Shown here: one piece after another, positions 48,904 to 57,824 of the stretch
Position numbering within the stretch: the first letter of the stretch is position 1
How the letters are laid out: the number at the start of each line of letters is the position of its first letter
NCBI GenBank assembly: GCA_033725935.1
Contig: MU867101.1
Coordinates: 1-64,000, forward strand
Length of the DNA stretch: 64,000 nucleotides
Source: Cladorrhinum sp. PSN259
Lineage: Eukaryota; Ascomycota; Sordariomycetes; Sordariales; Podosporaceae
Direction of reading: 5' to 3'
Translations under genes and position numbers: made by a program
The notes under the pieces: model-generated
Seen by the model: the letters and a program-made list of their open reading frames with translations, nothing else
Told to the model about the DNA's origin: nothing
Database searches by the model: none

Positions 48904-51900
48904 ATGCTTGGTGCGCGAATCATCGCCTTGAGAGGGGCTAGGACCTTGAGAGGAGGACTCACTCGGGTCGTACGCCTAGCCTATTCACCCAGGCTCTTCC
49001 GTCGCCCAAACACAACCGCCACCTCCCAAGACCGAGAACAAATACACCCTATCCAGAATGGAGGCGACAGAGAAGCGGCCCACCTGGATGGGCCCAGGCT
49101 GTCCTTGGAACAGCTATGGCAATGGCATCAAATGACACCCGAAGAACAATCTCGAGAGCGATGGCTTGTTTCAAATAAAGACTCCCTCGGCGCGAACTGG
49201 GGCAGCGACCTCCACCGTGAAGAAAGTGCGACTTCCAGGTCCGGCAGCTCTCCTTTTTCGCCCACAAAGGTGCTGGCGATACTCCTGCGTGAGCAGCATT
49301 GGGGCCCCAAACACTGGGATCTTGCCCTCGATGTTGCTAGAAACCGATCGTTGCGTTACCCTGTCATGGCGGTGCAGCTGCTCCTCAGACGAACTGCTCT
49401 CCTAGCCCGCCAACGAGGAGAAGATTTGCCGATCGCCCGATATCTGGACAATACCAAGACGTGGGACGCCCGACTGGAGGCGCTTCAAGTTGCTTCAGGA
49501 ATTACCGAAGACGATATGATAAACTGGCTTTGGATTTTTTCCCCTAGAAATTCAGACATCATGGTCGAAAGGTTCTTCTCGAGTAACTGCCGGAAGCCTT
49601 TGTTCTTGGTACACATGCTAGTTGCCAAAGACAAGACGCTGACCAAACCAGAGAGTTACATGAGTATTGTCCACTACGTCCATGAGAACTATGTGCGCCG
49701 TGAGCGGCCTGAAAGCGAGGATCTTGGGCATTATGCCCAACCTGTATCGCGAGACATGACATGGTGGCATTTCGCCGTTATGATATACCGTCTTGTGTGG
49801 CACGCACGAGACTCATGGCCTACGGCTTTCCCAGCCCTTGCCCGCCTCACTGCGGACTACATCAAGCTTATACCTAACGAAGTCGAAAGCAACTCCATGA
49901 CCGGGCACGAACTTCGATGCTTGCTATATAACAAGGCTATGCAGTACTTCAGCTGGCCTGCTCGAATCCAACCCTTGTCACACATGGAGTACAATTGGGA
50001 GGCCCAGCAGCAACTTTTGGCAATAGCCCCCAAGTTTGAACCCGCCATTGTGCTCACTCATAACTCGTATCGGGCCATTAGATCAGTCTTGATTGGCTTG
50101 CCAAAGAGTCAGGCGGAGGCCAAAAACTCGGATCGATCTGCAAAGACGTGGCCGCCGTATCGACAAACATATGATGGAACGGATGAGCGGCGCGACCCCG
50201 TAGACGATCTCAGCCGAAGCGCCAAAGCCGGACTTCTCTCACGTGAAGCTGGTTATCCTGACACTGCCGTGGATAAAGCACTTTCAGCTCTTGGCGGATC
50301 AACGTTTGGCCAGTCCCCAACGATTCAAACACGATCCCTTGCTCCACCCAAGTGGTCAGGCAAGTATGCGAGCCGAAACTGGTACAATGAGTGGGCAATG
50401 AGAGTCAGAGCCACAAGGAACGCCAGAGAGGCATGGATGGCATTTGAAAGGCCTCCAATTCCAAACCTGAGGCCAAATGGTCAAGTCTACTCCGAAATGT
50501 TTGACAAGCTTAGCGCAGCTGAAGTTGGCGACTCGTCAACCGTGCGACCTGGAGATTCCAAGGAGGTCTTTCCAGTGTTCAACGGGAACCTCACTGCTTT
50601 CGCCATTGCCAGGCTTACACCGCCGAAGATTCATGAGCTGTATGACATGATGCTAAGCGATGGAATCAGGCCAACGGGACCCTGTCTTGAGACCTTGATC
50701 AAAATGGCGACCAAGAAGTCGGAGGCCCTGAGAGTTATTCGGGATGGTCCTTGGCACACTTTCGCGGACCCTTTGTGGCATTGGAAAAAGTGGACCGAGC
50801 CGGAGACGATGTTGCTGTTGAGTCGTCTGCCACTTGGCATATTCAACGCCTGGATATACATGTTGTGTAATACACAGAAGAGTTACACTGCTCATTGGAA
50901 GAATCCAGCACAGCAAAAAAAGGTTCAGCAGGGCAAGCTAAAAGAGTCTGGTGCGGGTATCGAAGCAAGGCCAAGTACTATCTCGGAGGCTATCGAGCTT
51001 GCTTGGCGGTTTCAATCCTACAACACTAAAGCCGCACAACACGACCGAAAACCGTGGCATACTATCTTGAAATTCTTGTCAAAGGATAAAAATCTCTACA
51101 GCTCTTTCACAGCAGACTCGGGTGAAAACCTTGAGACGACGCTGATCGCTTTCCTGCAAGTTTACGAACGGGTAGTGAACACACAAGGCAACGATTCGGT
51201 GATTTTCATGTCGCTTTGCGTAATGATACGCAAGATCTTGACGTGGGCTACTTTTAAACATTGGGGGACTATATACGAAGAAAGGAAGAAGTTGATAGCG
51301 CAGCCGCTTGTTGAGAGCCTTATAGCTTTTGCGCATGGACATGCCATCACCGCTTTTAACGAACTGGCCAGGCCCATGGGGCGGATACCGGAGAAGGATG
51401 GACAGGAGAAATTGCTTCCAAGGAGTGCAATGAGATACAATATAGCTGGGCCGACTACTTATCGCTATATGCTTGCAATGGGGTGCTGTGGTAATAGGCG
51501 GGAGATGATAAACATTGTGGATTGGATCTTGGACGGGTGGAATTTGAATCATGTACCGGAGGGGGTGAAGACGCCGTTACACCTCGGGTACGGGTATGTT
51601 ATTAAGATTTTCACTTACTTCGTCAAGATGAGTCGGCACCTCGGTATTGATGAAAAAGAGGTGCAAAGGTTGAAGAATAAGTTGGAGAGGCTGGTTGCGC
51701 ATGATCAATGTACGTGGGTTTGGCCGGAGGTTGAGGACGATGTTCAGTACTGGGAAGGTAGTGGCGAGGAGAAGATGGATGCAGTGAGGCTTGATCTGGT
51801 CATTGCCAGGCGGTGGGGTTCCAACCTAAGAAACTTGCGGCCTGAGAAAAGGCTCAAAGTTGAGGAGATTCTTGAGGCTTGGAAGTCGAAGAGGCTGAAG

Positions 51901-52089
51901 GAGGTGATGTTCAATCCTCAATCCACAAGCGCGCACGCTGCTGAACACAATGAGTGGGTGGAACCGATAGAGATGCCTGCTGACGTCGAGGCTGAGCTGG
52001 CAGAGGACCCGTTCTCTGAGCTTGAAGATCAGGTCACCAGGGAGAAGAAACTGGCTAAAGAGCCAAAAAGTCAGGTACCCGAGTGGTAG
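48904..52089 (+). CDS. Mitochondrial PPR-like helical-repeat protein
   Basis: Single exon, 1061 aa. I cannot name an orthologue. The N-terminus is Arg-rich, amphipathic and free of acidic residues for about 40 positions (MLGARIIALRGARTLRGGLT), typical of a mitochondrial presequence. The rest is helical, Trp-rich and without catalytic motifs. At least two stretches look like pentatricopeptide repeats: KIHELYDMMLSDGIRPTGPC followed by LETLIKMATK, and PTTYRYMLAMGCCGNRREMI followed by NIVDWILDGW. Large fungal proteins of this build act on mitochondrial RNA or ribosomes, which would be its likely role, by inference only. The C-terminal ~100 residues are charged. The gene has two upstream ATGs, one overlapping its start. 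A helical-repeat protein of another class cannot be excluded. Confidence 0.75.
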   Translation: MLGARIIALRGARTLRGGLTRVVRLAYSPRLFRRPNTTATSQDREQIHPIQNGGDREAAHLDGPRLSLEQLWQWHQMTPEEQSRERWLVSNKDSLGANWGSDLHREESATSRSGSSPFSPTKVLAILLREQHWGPKHWDLALDVARNRSLRYPVMAVQLLLRRTALLARQRGEDLPIARYLDNTKTWDARLEALQVASGITEDDMINWLWIFSPRNSDIMVERFFSSNCRKPLFLVHMLVAKDKTLTKPESYMSIVHYVHENYVRRERPESEDLGHYAQPVSRDMTWWHFAVMIYRLVWHARDSWPTAFPALARLTADYIKLIPNEVESNSMTGHELRCLLYNKAMQYFSWPARIQPLSHMEYNWEAQQQLLAIAPKFEPAIVLTHNSYRAIRSVLIGLPKSQAEAKNSDRSAKTWPPYRQTYDGTDERRDPVDDLSRSAKAGLLSREAGYPDTAVDKALSALGGSTFGQSPTIQTRSLAPPKWSGKYASRNWYNEWAMRVRATRNAREAWMAFERPPIPNLRPNGQVYSEMFDKLSAAEVGDSSTVRPGDSKEVFPVFNGNLTAFAIARLTPPKIHELYDMMLSDGIRPTGPCLETLIKMATKKSEALRVIRDGPWHTFADPLWHWKKWTEPETMLLLSRLPLGIFNAWIYMLCNTQKSYTAHWKNPAQQKKVQQGKLKESGAGIEARPSTISEAIELAWRFQSYNTKAAQHDRKPWHTILKFLSKDKNLYSSFTADSGENLETTLIAFLQVYERVVNTQGNDSVIFMSLCVMIRKILTWATFKHWGTIYEERKKLIAQPLVESLIAFAHGHAITAFNELARPMGRIPEKDGQEKLLPRSAMRYNIAGPTTYRYMLAMGCCGNRREMINIVDWILDGWNLNHVPEGVKTPLHLGYGYVIKIFTYFVKMSRHLGIDEKEVQRLKNKLERLVAHDQCTWVWPEVEDDVQYWEGSGEEKMDAVRLDLVIARRWGSNLRNLRPEKRLKVEEILEAWKSKRLKEVMFNPQSTSAHAAEHNEWVEPIEMPADVEAELAEDPFSELEDQVTREKKLAKEPKSQVPEW

Positions 52090-52645
52090 ATACTGTTATC
52101 TATCTATCTACTTGTTGATTGTTTACCATGCACACAGAGACATATATGATTATATTTGAACCTTCATTTTTATTATCAAGAATTATTTCCATTTTGCTAC
52201 TCGTCGGCTTCCGCCCTTATCCTTATTTTTATCCTCTTTGTTTCTTCCCTGCTACCCCCTTGCTGTTGATGCCAAGCACTGTGGAACAGACAACACAACC
52301 ACGTAATCTGATTGGTCAATTTTCATCCCATCCCAAATCCGGAGACAAATTCGCGGATTCAGAGATCGAAAGCATCAACGCGCCTTCCCAAGTTTGCTTT
52401 TTTAAGCTCGTCATCGTCGTTGGCGGGGCTCTGAATTTGGGAGACTCTTGTTCTCAGTCCAGGTTGTTGCCTCGGTTTAAGAGCAAACCCTTTCCTGGTT
52501 TTCTCGATTTGCCGCCTTTTTTCACGATTTCTTTTTATCATTACAAGGATTTCGCACGGATTGTTTTCATTGTCACTCTCGCCTCGATATTCTTTTCCAT
52601 AGATTTATATCTTGCTGCCCATTTTTATTGTTTGTGACGACATTG

Positions 52646-52675
52646 ATGGCGAGACAATACTTATTGTTAGTCTGA
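52646..52675 (+). promoter_or_regulatory. Upstream ORF (9 codons) in the dim-2 leader
   Basis: ATG at 52646, nine codons (MARQYLLLV) and TGA at 52673-52675, directly followed by a GTAAGG donor. It is an upstream ORF only if transcription starts before it, which is inferred. Confidence 0.4.
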
Positions 52676-52743
52676 GTAAGGTATATTGTTTTCAACCTAT
52701 TCACTATTGTTGTTTGATTGATTTTACTAACAACACCTAACAG
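52676..52743 (+). other. Predicted 5' UTR intron of dim-2
   Basis: GTAAGG donor, a near-ideal TTTACTAACAAC branch site and a CTAACAG acceptor give a 68-nt intron that ends 12 bp before the dim-2 ATG. After the acceptor an in-frame TAA precedes the ATG, so the coding start is unaffected. Confidence 0.65.
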
Positions 52744-52755
52744 GAGGGCTAAACC

Positions 52756-55700
52756 ATGACTGTCGTCGGGGGGTGGTCCCTCGATGGACCCCTCACCCCC
52801 ATCGAGATGGAGGAGGCTGCAATCCTCACCCAACTCCTCCCGACTCTGGGACAGGTCGCTCCGTTCTTGGGCGAGGGCCTGCCAATCGCACCAACACACC
52901 CTGCATATCCAGGAGTCATCCTGCCGCCACAACCAGAACCCATGCCAGAGCCATCACCACCATCACCAGTAGCTCTCGCTGTTGCTGAGCCACAAGAGCA
53001 AGAACTTTGTGACCAGGAGTTCCGAGTCGAGGACTCCGCCGCCTTCGACGAGGAGAGAGATGTCGACGTCGGCGGCGAGGCCAGGGTCCCCAGTTCTGAG
53101 AGCCCGGCGCCATTCAAAATGGCATCAAGCCGCAACATCATTGTCGAGATACCAAAGTCGACGTTAGTCGTCCCGAGATCCCAGCACGAGGGATTTCTGC
53201 CACCTTTGCCGGCGGCGGGAGAGAGAATCGCCCTCTCAGCTTTGATGGAAGCCCTTGAAGCCCGCAGGGAGGATCCGGCCCAACAAGAGTTCATCGAATT
53301 TGACCTCGATCAATTCGTTGTCTATCGCAATAAAGACCTGGAGATGCGGACACTAAGCCTCTTGTCGACCAAGATGGGACACGACAGATTCTTCTTTGAC
53401 GGCATTCTGAGCTGCGGGGACGTTCGGTTCTGGGTCGAGAAGGTCGAGTTCTCTGAACTTCCTATCGGCAACTACGGCACAATGAACCCCAGCGTAGGTG
53501 ATCAGATCTGGGTACGCTCACATCTGAATGCCTCCAAGGAGATCTATTACAAACTTGGCAAGCCGGCAATTGAGTATGAGCGCTTTCACGTCGCGTTCCT
53601 CTGGATAGCTGACTTGGCGAAGCATGCCGCTGATTATTCGGGATGGCTGATAGAGGAGGGCAGAGAAGTCGCTCTTGAGTCATTCCGGAAAGATTTTCTG
53701 GAATGGCTGTTGAAACAGCATGGAAATCATCACGAGTTTCTGCAATGGCGAAAGCAGCACCCGAGCCCCGATTTCCGGTCCTCGGTATCTGTCAATGTCG
53801 ATTACATCTGGAAAGAAATGCACGGAGTTCTCGGCACAGAAAAGGCTTCATCGCTGCGTCTATTTCGAGAAATATTGCTGTTCAAACAGTATGACGTTAC
53901 CCACGCCCGGCCCTTGCCGCCAGTGACACGGCGAATGGAACAGGTCGCCCCCACGATTGTGACACCGTACATAAAAGAATGTTTCGAACACATGGTTTTC
54001 GGAAACGTGTTACACGCCGTGGGCGAGACACGGGTACGACGCGTGGATGTTTCCTTGCGCCAGATACCTCCTGTGGCACAGGCCACATATGTTGGCCGAA
54101 GAGGTCAACATGTCTACTTGCCCTTGAAAGCCCTCGACAAGATTCAAGTTGGCGACACCATTTCAACCCCTCGAGACGGTGACACCACGGATACCAGGTG
54201 GAGAGCTATAGATGCAAAGGGCATGGTGGAGGACCATCGGTGGTTTGGTTTTGTGCAAAAGGTTCATGTCGCCAAAGATGGGTTTCGAAGTTTCGATGTC
54301 ACATGGTTTTACCGCCCCGTCGATACGCCCTGTTGCATGATGAAATACCCTTGGGTAAATGAGCTGTTCTTCTCAGATCACTGTACTTGCGAAGAAGCCG
54401 GGGAAAACAGGGTTCACGAGACTGAGGTTTTGGCCGTGCACAACTTTGACTGGTTCGTTGGTCCTGAGGGCTGTTCCACCCAAGCAGATTTCTTCGTTCG
54501 GCAGATGTACATTGTCGAGCACCGTCGCTTCGTAACACTTGATAGAACTCGTTTGAGGTGCTCACATCAGGCGGAACGACCCAAATTCAAGGCTGGCGAT
54601 ACCGTCCTAGCCGTCGTAAACTCAACCGACCGATTCAGTGAGCCGTACGAAGTGGTCAAGTACTTCAAGCAAGCCTCGAACATGTTCTTTTTCAGGCTCC
54701 GAAAGTTGTTGAGAAGACATATAGTAGACCCTGTATCGAAGGCAGCACCGAATGAGCTTGTTTACACCGATAAAGATATTGTCGTTAAGCCCGACAAGAT
54801 CGTAGGCGAGTGCGCGGTCCGGTTCTTTCGGGCTGGAGAGGATATTCCGACTCCTTATAACCGGAACGGGACGGGGAATCTGTTTTACATCACTCACCGT
54901 TTGGATGTCAAGGATGGTGTATCTGCCTTTATTCCTTACGAGCAGGAGGAGGAATTCCCGGCATCTCTCCGACAAGGATTCCACCCATCCCGACAAAAAG
55001 TACAGAAGCTGAAAGGGCTTGACCTATTCTGCGGCGCTGGAAATCTTGGGCGTGGATTGGAAGATGGTGGTGCAGTTGAAATGCTGTGGGCGAACGATAT
55101 CTCGGTAAAGGCCATGCATACTTACATGCTCAACGTCCCGGACGCCACAAATCCACCTCATCCGTTTCTGGGCTCAGTCGACGACCTTCTCCAACTGGCT
55201 CTGGAAGGCAAATACGGAGACAATATCCCTTGCCCTGGCGACGTGGATCTCATCTCGGGGGGCAGTCCTTGCCCGGGGTTCTCGTTACTCACGAATAATA
55301 AAGACACTTTGGCGAAAGCCAAAGAACGGAGTCTGGTGGCGTCTTTCGCCTCCTTCATTGATTTCTATAGGCCAAAGTACGCCATCCTCGAAAACGTTCC
55401 TACCATTGTGCAGACATCCCAGAACCGGAGCGAAGATGTGATGAGTCAGTTGTTCTGCGCCATAGTAGGGCTTGGATACCAGGCTCAACTGATCATGGGG
55501 GACGCATGGTCACATGGAGCACCTCAGTCACGGACAAGAGTTTTCCTGTGGGTTGCTGCTCCTGGGTTCAAGTTACCGGAAGCTCCGGCGCTCTCCCACA
55601 GTCACTATCCTAGGGTCCGGGCGAAGGGACTCGGAACCCTATGTACAAATGAGGCGTATATCCGGAGATCATTCCAGCCTACGCCGTTCAAGTATGTGGG

Positions 55701-56694
55701 TGCCGAGGAGGCTGCCGGTGACTTACCGCCCATCTGGGATGGAAAAGTTGAGAGCTGTGTCGCGTACCCTGACCACAGAGTGGCTTCTCCTATGACGGCG
55801 ACAATCAGACCGAGGGTTAACGTCATTCCGTGTCATCCGTATGGCATGGGTGTCGAGAAGGCTTGGAATAAAGGAAATGGGGTAATGAAACCCGAGACTC
55901 TGGAGTTGTTTCTGCTTGATCGTGAAACGTGGGAGGAGGGGAGGAAGAGATTGGAGCAGACGAAGGGGTGGTCGAGAATAAAGCCGACCGATGTTTTCTC
56001 TACGGTGACTGCTACAATCTCGTCGCCTGGTGATTTAAGGGCATCGAAGACGCTGCACTGGGTCGATGGCAGGCCATTGACTGTAATGGAAGCCCGGAGA
56101 GCACAGGGTTTCTTGGATGAGGATGTACTAGTGGGAAGTCTGGCAGACAGGTGGAGGTCAGTCGGGAATAGTGTGGCTAGGCAGATGTCGTTGACGCTGG
56201 GATTGAACTTGAGGGAAGCCTGGGTTGGGAGTGTATATGCGGATCGAGAGTCGACGGGGATGAGCAGGGCTGTGAGTATGGCTGTTGAGGAGGATGTTGA
56301 GATGACCATGCCATGGGAGGAGAGTAAGGGCTCACGGCCGAGGTCGATGTCGAGGGTGAGTTGGTCACCTATAGGAACCCCTGCTGTCTCGGAGTCGGCG
56401 GCTATCACCAATGGGATCGCGATACCTTCTACTTCTGACGGGGATGGGAGACGAAAGAGGAAACTGAGACGTGGGTTGAGGAGGTACCAGAATAAAATGC
56501 AGCAGGTGGAAAACGAAAAGAAGAAGGAAATGGATGCAGACATGGTTGTCGATGAGATGGTTGGCGGAGTCACAGTATTGTCGATTCCTGAGCTTGACGT
56601 GAAGGAACCACAGCGGCCAACCTCACCTGTCATGTCATTACGGGGCGGGTTAACGATTGTGAGGATTCCTGACAGTGAGGAGGAGGAGGAGTGA
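52756..56694 (+). CDS. dim-2: DNA cytosine-5 methyltransferase DIM-2
   Basis: Single coding exon, 1312 aa. In Neurospora DIM-2 performs all known cytosine methylation, guided by H3K9me3 through HP1 to RIP-mutated DNA. The N-terminus is disordered, then comes SRNIIVEIPKSTLVVPRS (~120-137), matching the DIM-2 segment that in N. crassa carries HP1-binding PxVxL-like motifs. A conserved region follows (HDRFFFDGIL, QIWVRSHLNA), then two BAH domains (~457-570 and ~608-745). The catalytic domain shows motif I G754-LDLFCGAGN, motif IV GSPCPGF with nucleophile C839, motif VI ENV (879-881), motif VIII QSRTR (924-928) and motif X GNSV (1137-1140). The target-recognition region lies between VIII and X. 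The acidic end VRIPDSEEEEE is similar in style to Neurospora. All key residues are intact, so it should be active. It is shorter than N. crassa DIM-2 (about 1450 aa by recollection), mainly between the conserved region and BAH1 and in the tail. Confidence 0.95.
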   Translation: MTVVGGWSLDGPLTPIEMEEAAILTQLLPTLGQVAPFLGEGLPIAPTHPAYPGVILPPQPEPMPEPSPPSPVALAVAEPQEQELCDQEFRVEDSAAFDEERDVDVGGEARVPSSESPAPFKMASSRNIIVEIPKSTLVVPRSQHEGFLPPLPAAGERIALSALMEALEARREDPAQQEFIEFDLDQFVVYRNKDLEMRTLSLLSTKMGHDRFFFDGILSCGDVRFWVEKVEFSELPIGNYGTMNPSVGDQIWVRSHLNASKEIYYKLGKPAIEYERFHVAFLWIADLAKHAADYSGWLIEEGREVALESFRKDFLEWLLKQHGNHHEFLQWRKQHPSPDFRSSVSVNVDYIWKEMHGVLGTEKASSLRLFREILLFKQYDVTHARPLPPVTRRMEQVAPTIVTPYIKECFEHMVFGNVLHAVGETRVRRVDVSLRQIPPVAQATYVGRRGQHVYLPLKALDKIQVGDTISTPRDGDTTDTRWRAIDAKGMVEDHRWFGFVQKVHVAKDGFRSFDVTWFYRPVDTPCCMMKYPWVNELFFSDHCTCEEAGENRVHETEVLAVHNFDWFVGPEGCSTQADFFVRQMYIVEHRRFVTLDRTRLRCSHQAERPKFKAGDTVLAVVNSTDRFSEPYEVVKYFKQASNMFFFRLRKLLRRHIVDPVSKAAPNELVYTDKDIVVKPDKIVGECAVRFFRAGEDIPTPYNRNGTGNLFYITHRLDVKDGVSAFIPYEQEEEFPASLRQGFHPSRQKVQKLKGLDLFCGAGNLGRGLEDGGAVEMLWANDISVKAMHTYMLNVPDATNPPHPFLGSVDDLLQLALEGKYGDNIPCPGDVDLISGGSPCPGFSLLTNNKDTLAKAKERSLVASFASFIDFYRPKYAILENVPTIVQTSQNRSEDVMSQLFCAIVGLGYQAQLIMGDAWSHGAPQSRTRVFLWVAAPGFKLPEAPALSHSHYPRVRAKGLGTLCTNEAYIRRSFQPTPFKYVGAEEAAGDLPPIWDGKVESCVAYPDHRVASPMTATIRPRVNVIPCHPYGMGVEKAWNKGNGVMKPETLELFLLDRETWEEGRKRLEQTKGWSRIKPTDVFSTVTATISSPGDLRASKTLHWVDGRPLTVMEARRAQGFLDEDVLVGSLADRWRSVGNSVARQMSLTLGLNLREAWVGSVYADRESTGMSRAVSMAVEEDVEMTMPWEESKGSRPRSMSRVSWSPIGTPAVSESAAITNGIAIPSTSDGDGRRKRKLRRGLRRYQNKMQQVENEKKKEMDADMVVDEMVGGVTVLSIPELDVKEPQRPTSPVMSLRGGLTIVRIPDSEEEEE

Positions 56695-57824
56695 TGATGG
56701 TTGGCTTTTCTGGTATTCTTAACGGATTTAAGTTGCATAGCAGGAGCATTGGGGGGGTTGAATAAAATATGGCCATTGTTTTAGTTTTATTGGATTTATA
56801 TTTATCCTTGGGGGAGATATCATGTTTATGGTGTTTGTATCAAATATGGATAGTACATACATACATAGATCTGGGTTTGAGGGGGCGGTATGGTATGCAT
56901 TTGGGGTACCTTGGGGGTTTATGTCTTGGAGGGTATTTGCATTAAATGGTGGCGGAAGTTGGTATTATTATCACCAAAAGTCTGAGAATCACCGGTGCTA
57001 CTGCATGACACTGCAGCTGAGATTGGGCTTCATATCAGATATCAGGAATGAAAAACAAGTTTCATTCGAATTTGAAGAGTAAAGTTGTAGTTGGATGGTG
57101 TCATTCAGTTGACGCTATGCACCACCGCACGGGAAGGTCATTGAGATTTAAGCAACACGAGTACCAACTTTGATTTGGAGATTACGTACAGTAACTTTGA
57201 AAATTCCAGATGGTATTGATTGAGATTCTAGACTAGGGACATGTACAGCCAAAAAGACAAAGAACAAAAAGATAGTATTGAAAAGAACTAGATCTGATCA
57301 CATGTTCTGTTTCTATTTGATGATATCTTCTTTCGTCTAACTAAAACTCAAAAGCAATTTTTAAACCTCCCCATATTCTTTGACTTTTCGAGTTACTGAC
57401 CAAACACACAGTGCAAGGTTAAAATAGACTGAGAGAAAGCAGTTCTTGATAACGCTGAAATTAAAAAAAAAAATTCCCAAAAATTAAAAATCCAAAACTC
57501 CAAGAAAACCCCCCCCCCCCCCAAAAAAAAAAACACATAGGGAATCAAATATCGTATCTGTCCATCTCTCTTTTTTTTTTTTGTGGCCTTTTCTTTCTTC
57601 ACATTTTCTTCTCAAAACCATCTGGTATCTTTATCTCACTGTCATCCATCCAGACAGACTTCCACATTAACAACACTCTGCTCTCCTCTCCTCTCCTCTC
57701 CTCTCCTCTCCTCTCCTCTCCTCTCCTCTCCTCTCCTCTCCTCTCCTCTCCTCTCGTAAACAGCCATTACTATGCCAACTCCAAATTTTCAACTTTTTCC
57801 TGCTACGTATGTAGCTCCGCACTT
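56695..57824. other. Convergent intergenic region (dim-2 / wall protein)
   Basis: 1.1 kb, AT-rich near dim-2, with homopolymers (poly-A, a C14 run near 57509-57522) and a pure pentanucleotide satellite before the wall-protein stop. No gene is seen. Confidence 0.55.
57681..57755 (+). repeat. (CTCTC)15 pentanucleotide microsatellite
   Basis: Fifteen exact CTCTC units, 75 bp, about 70 bp beyond the wall-protein stop, so probably in its 3' UTR, where the message would carry GAGAG repeats. An array this pure is expected to be length-variable. Confidence 0.93.

Larger units (their letters stand above)
52090..52755. other. dim-2 promoter and leader
   Basis: 666 bp between the PPR stop and the dim-2 ATG. 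The open frame 52119-52637 is T-rich, hydrophobic and without known domain; I treat it as chance. The last 110 bp hold an upstream ORF and a leader intron. Confidence 0.5.

Noticed and set aside
52119..52637. 172-codon ORF upstream of dim-2
   Set aside because: T-rich hydrophobic translation typical of pyrimidine-rich leader DNA; no domain.
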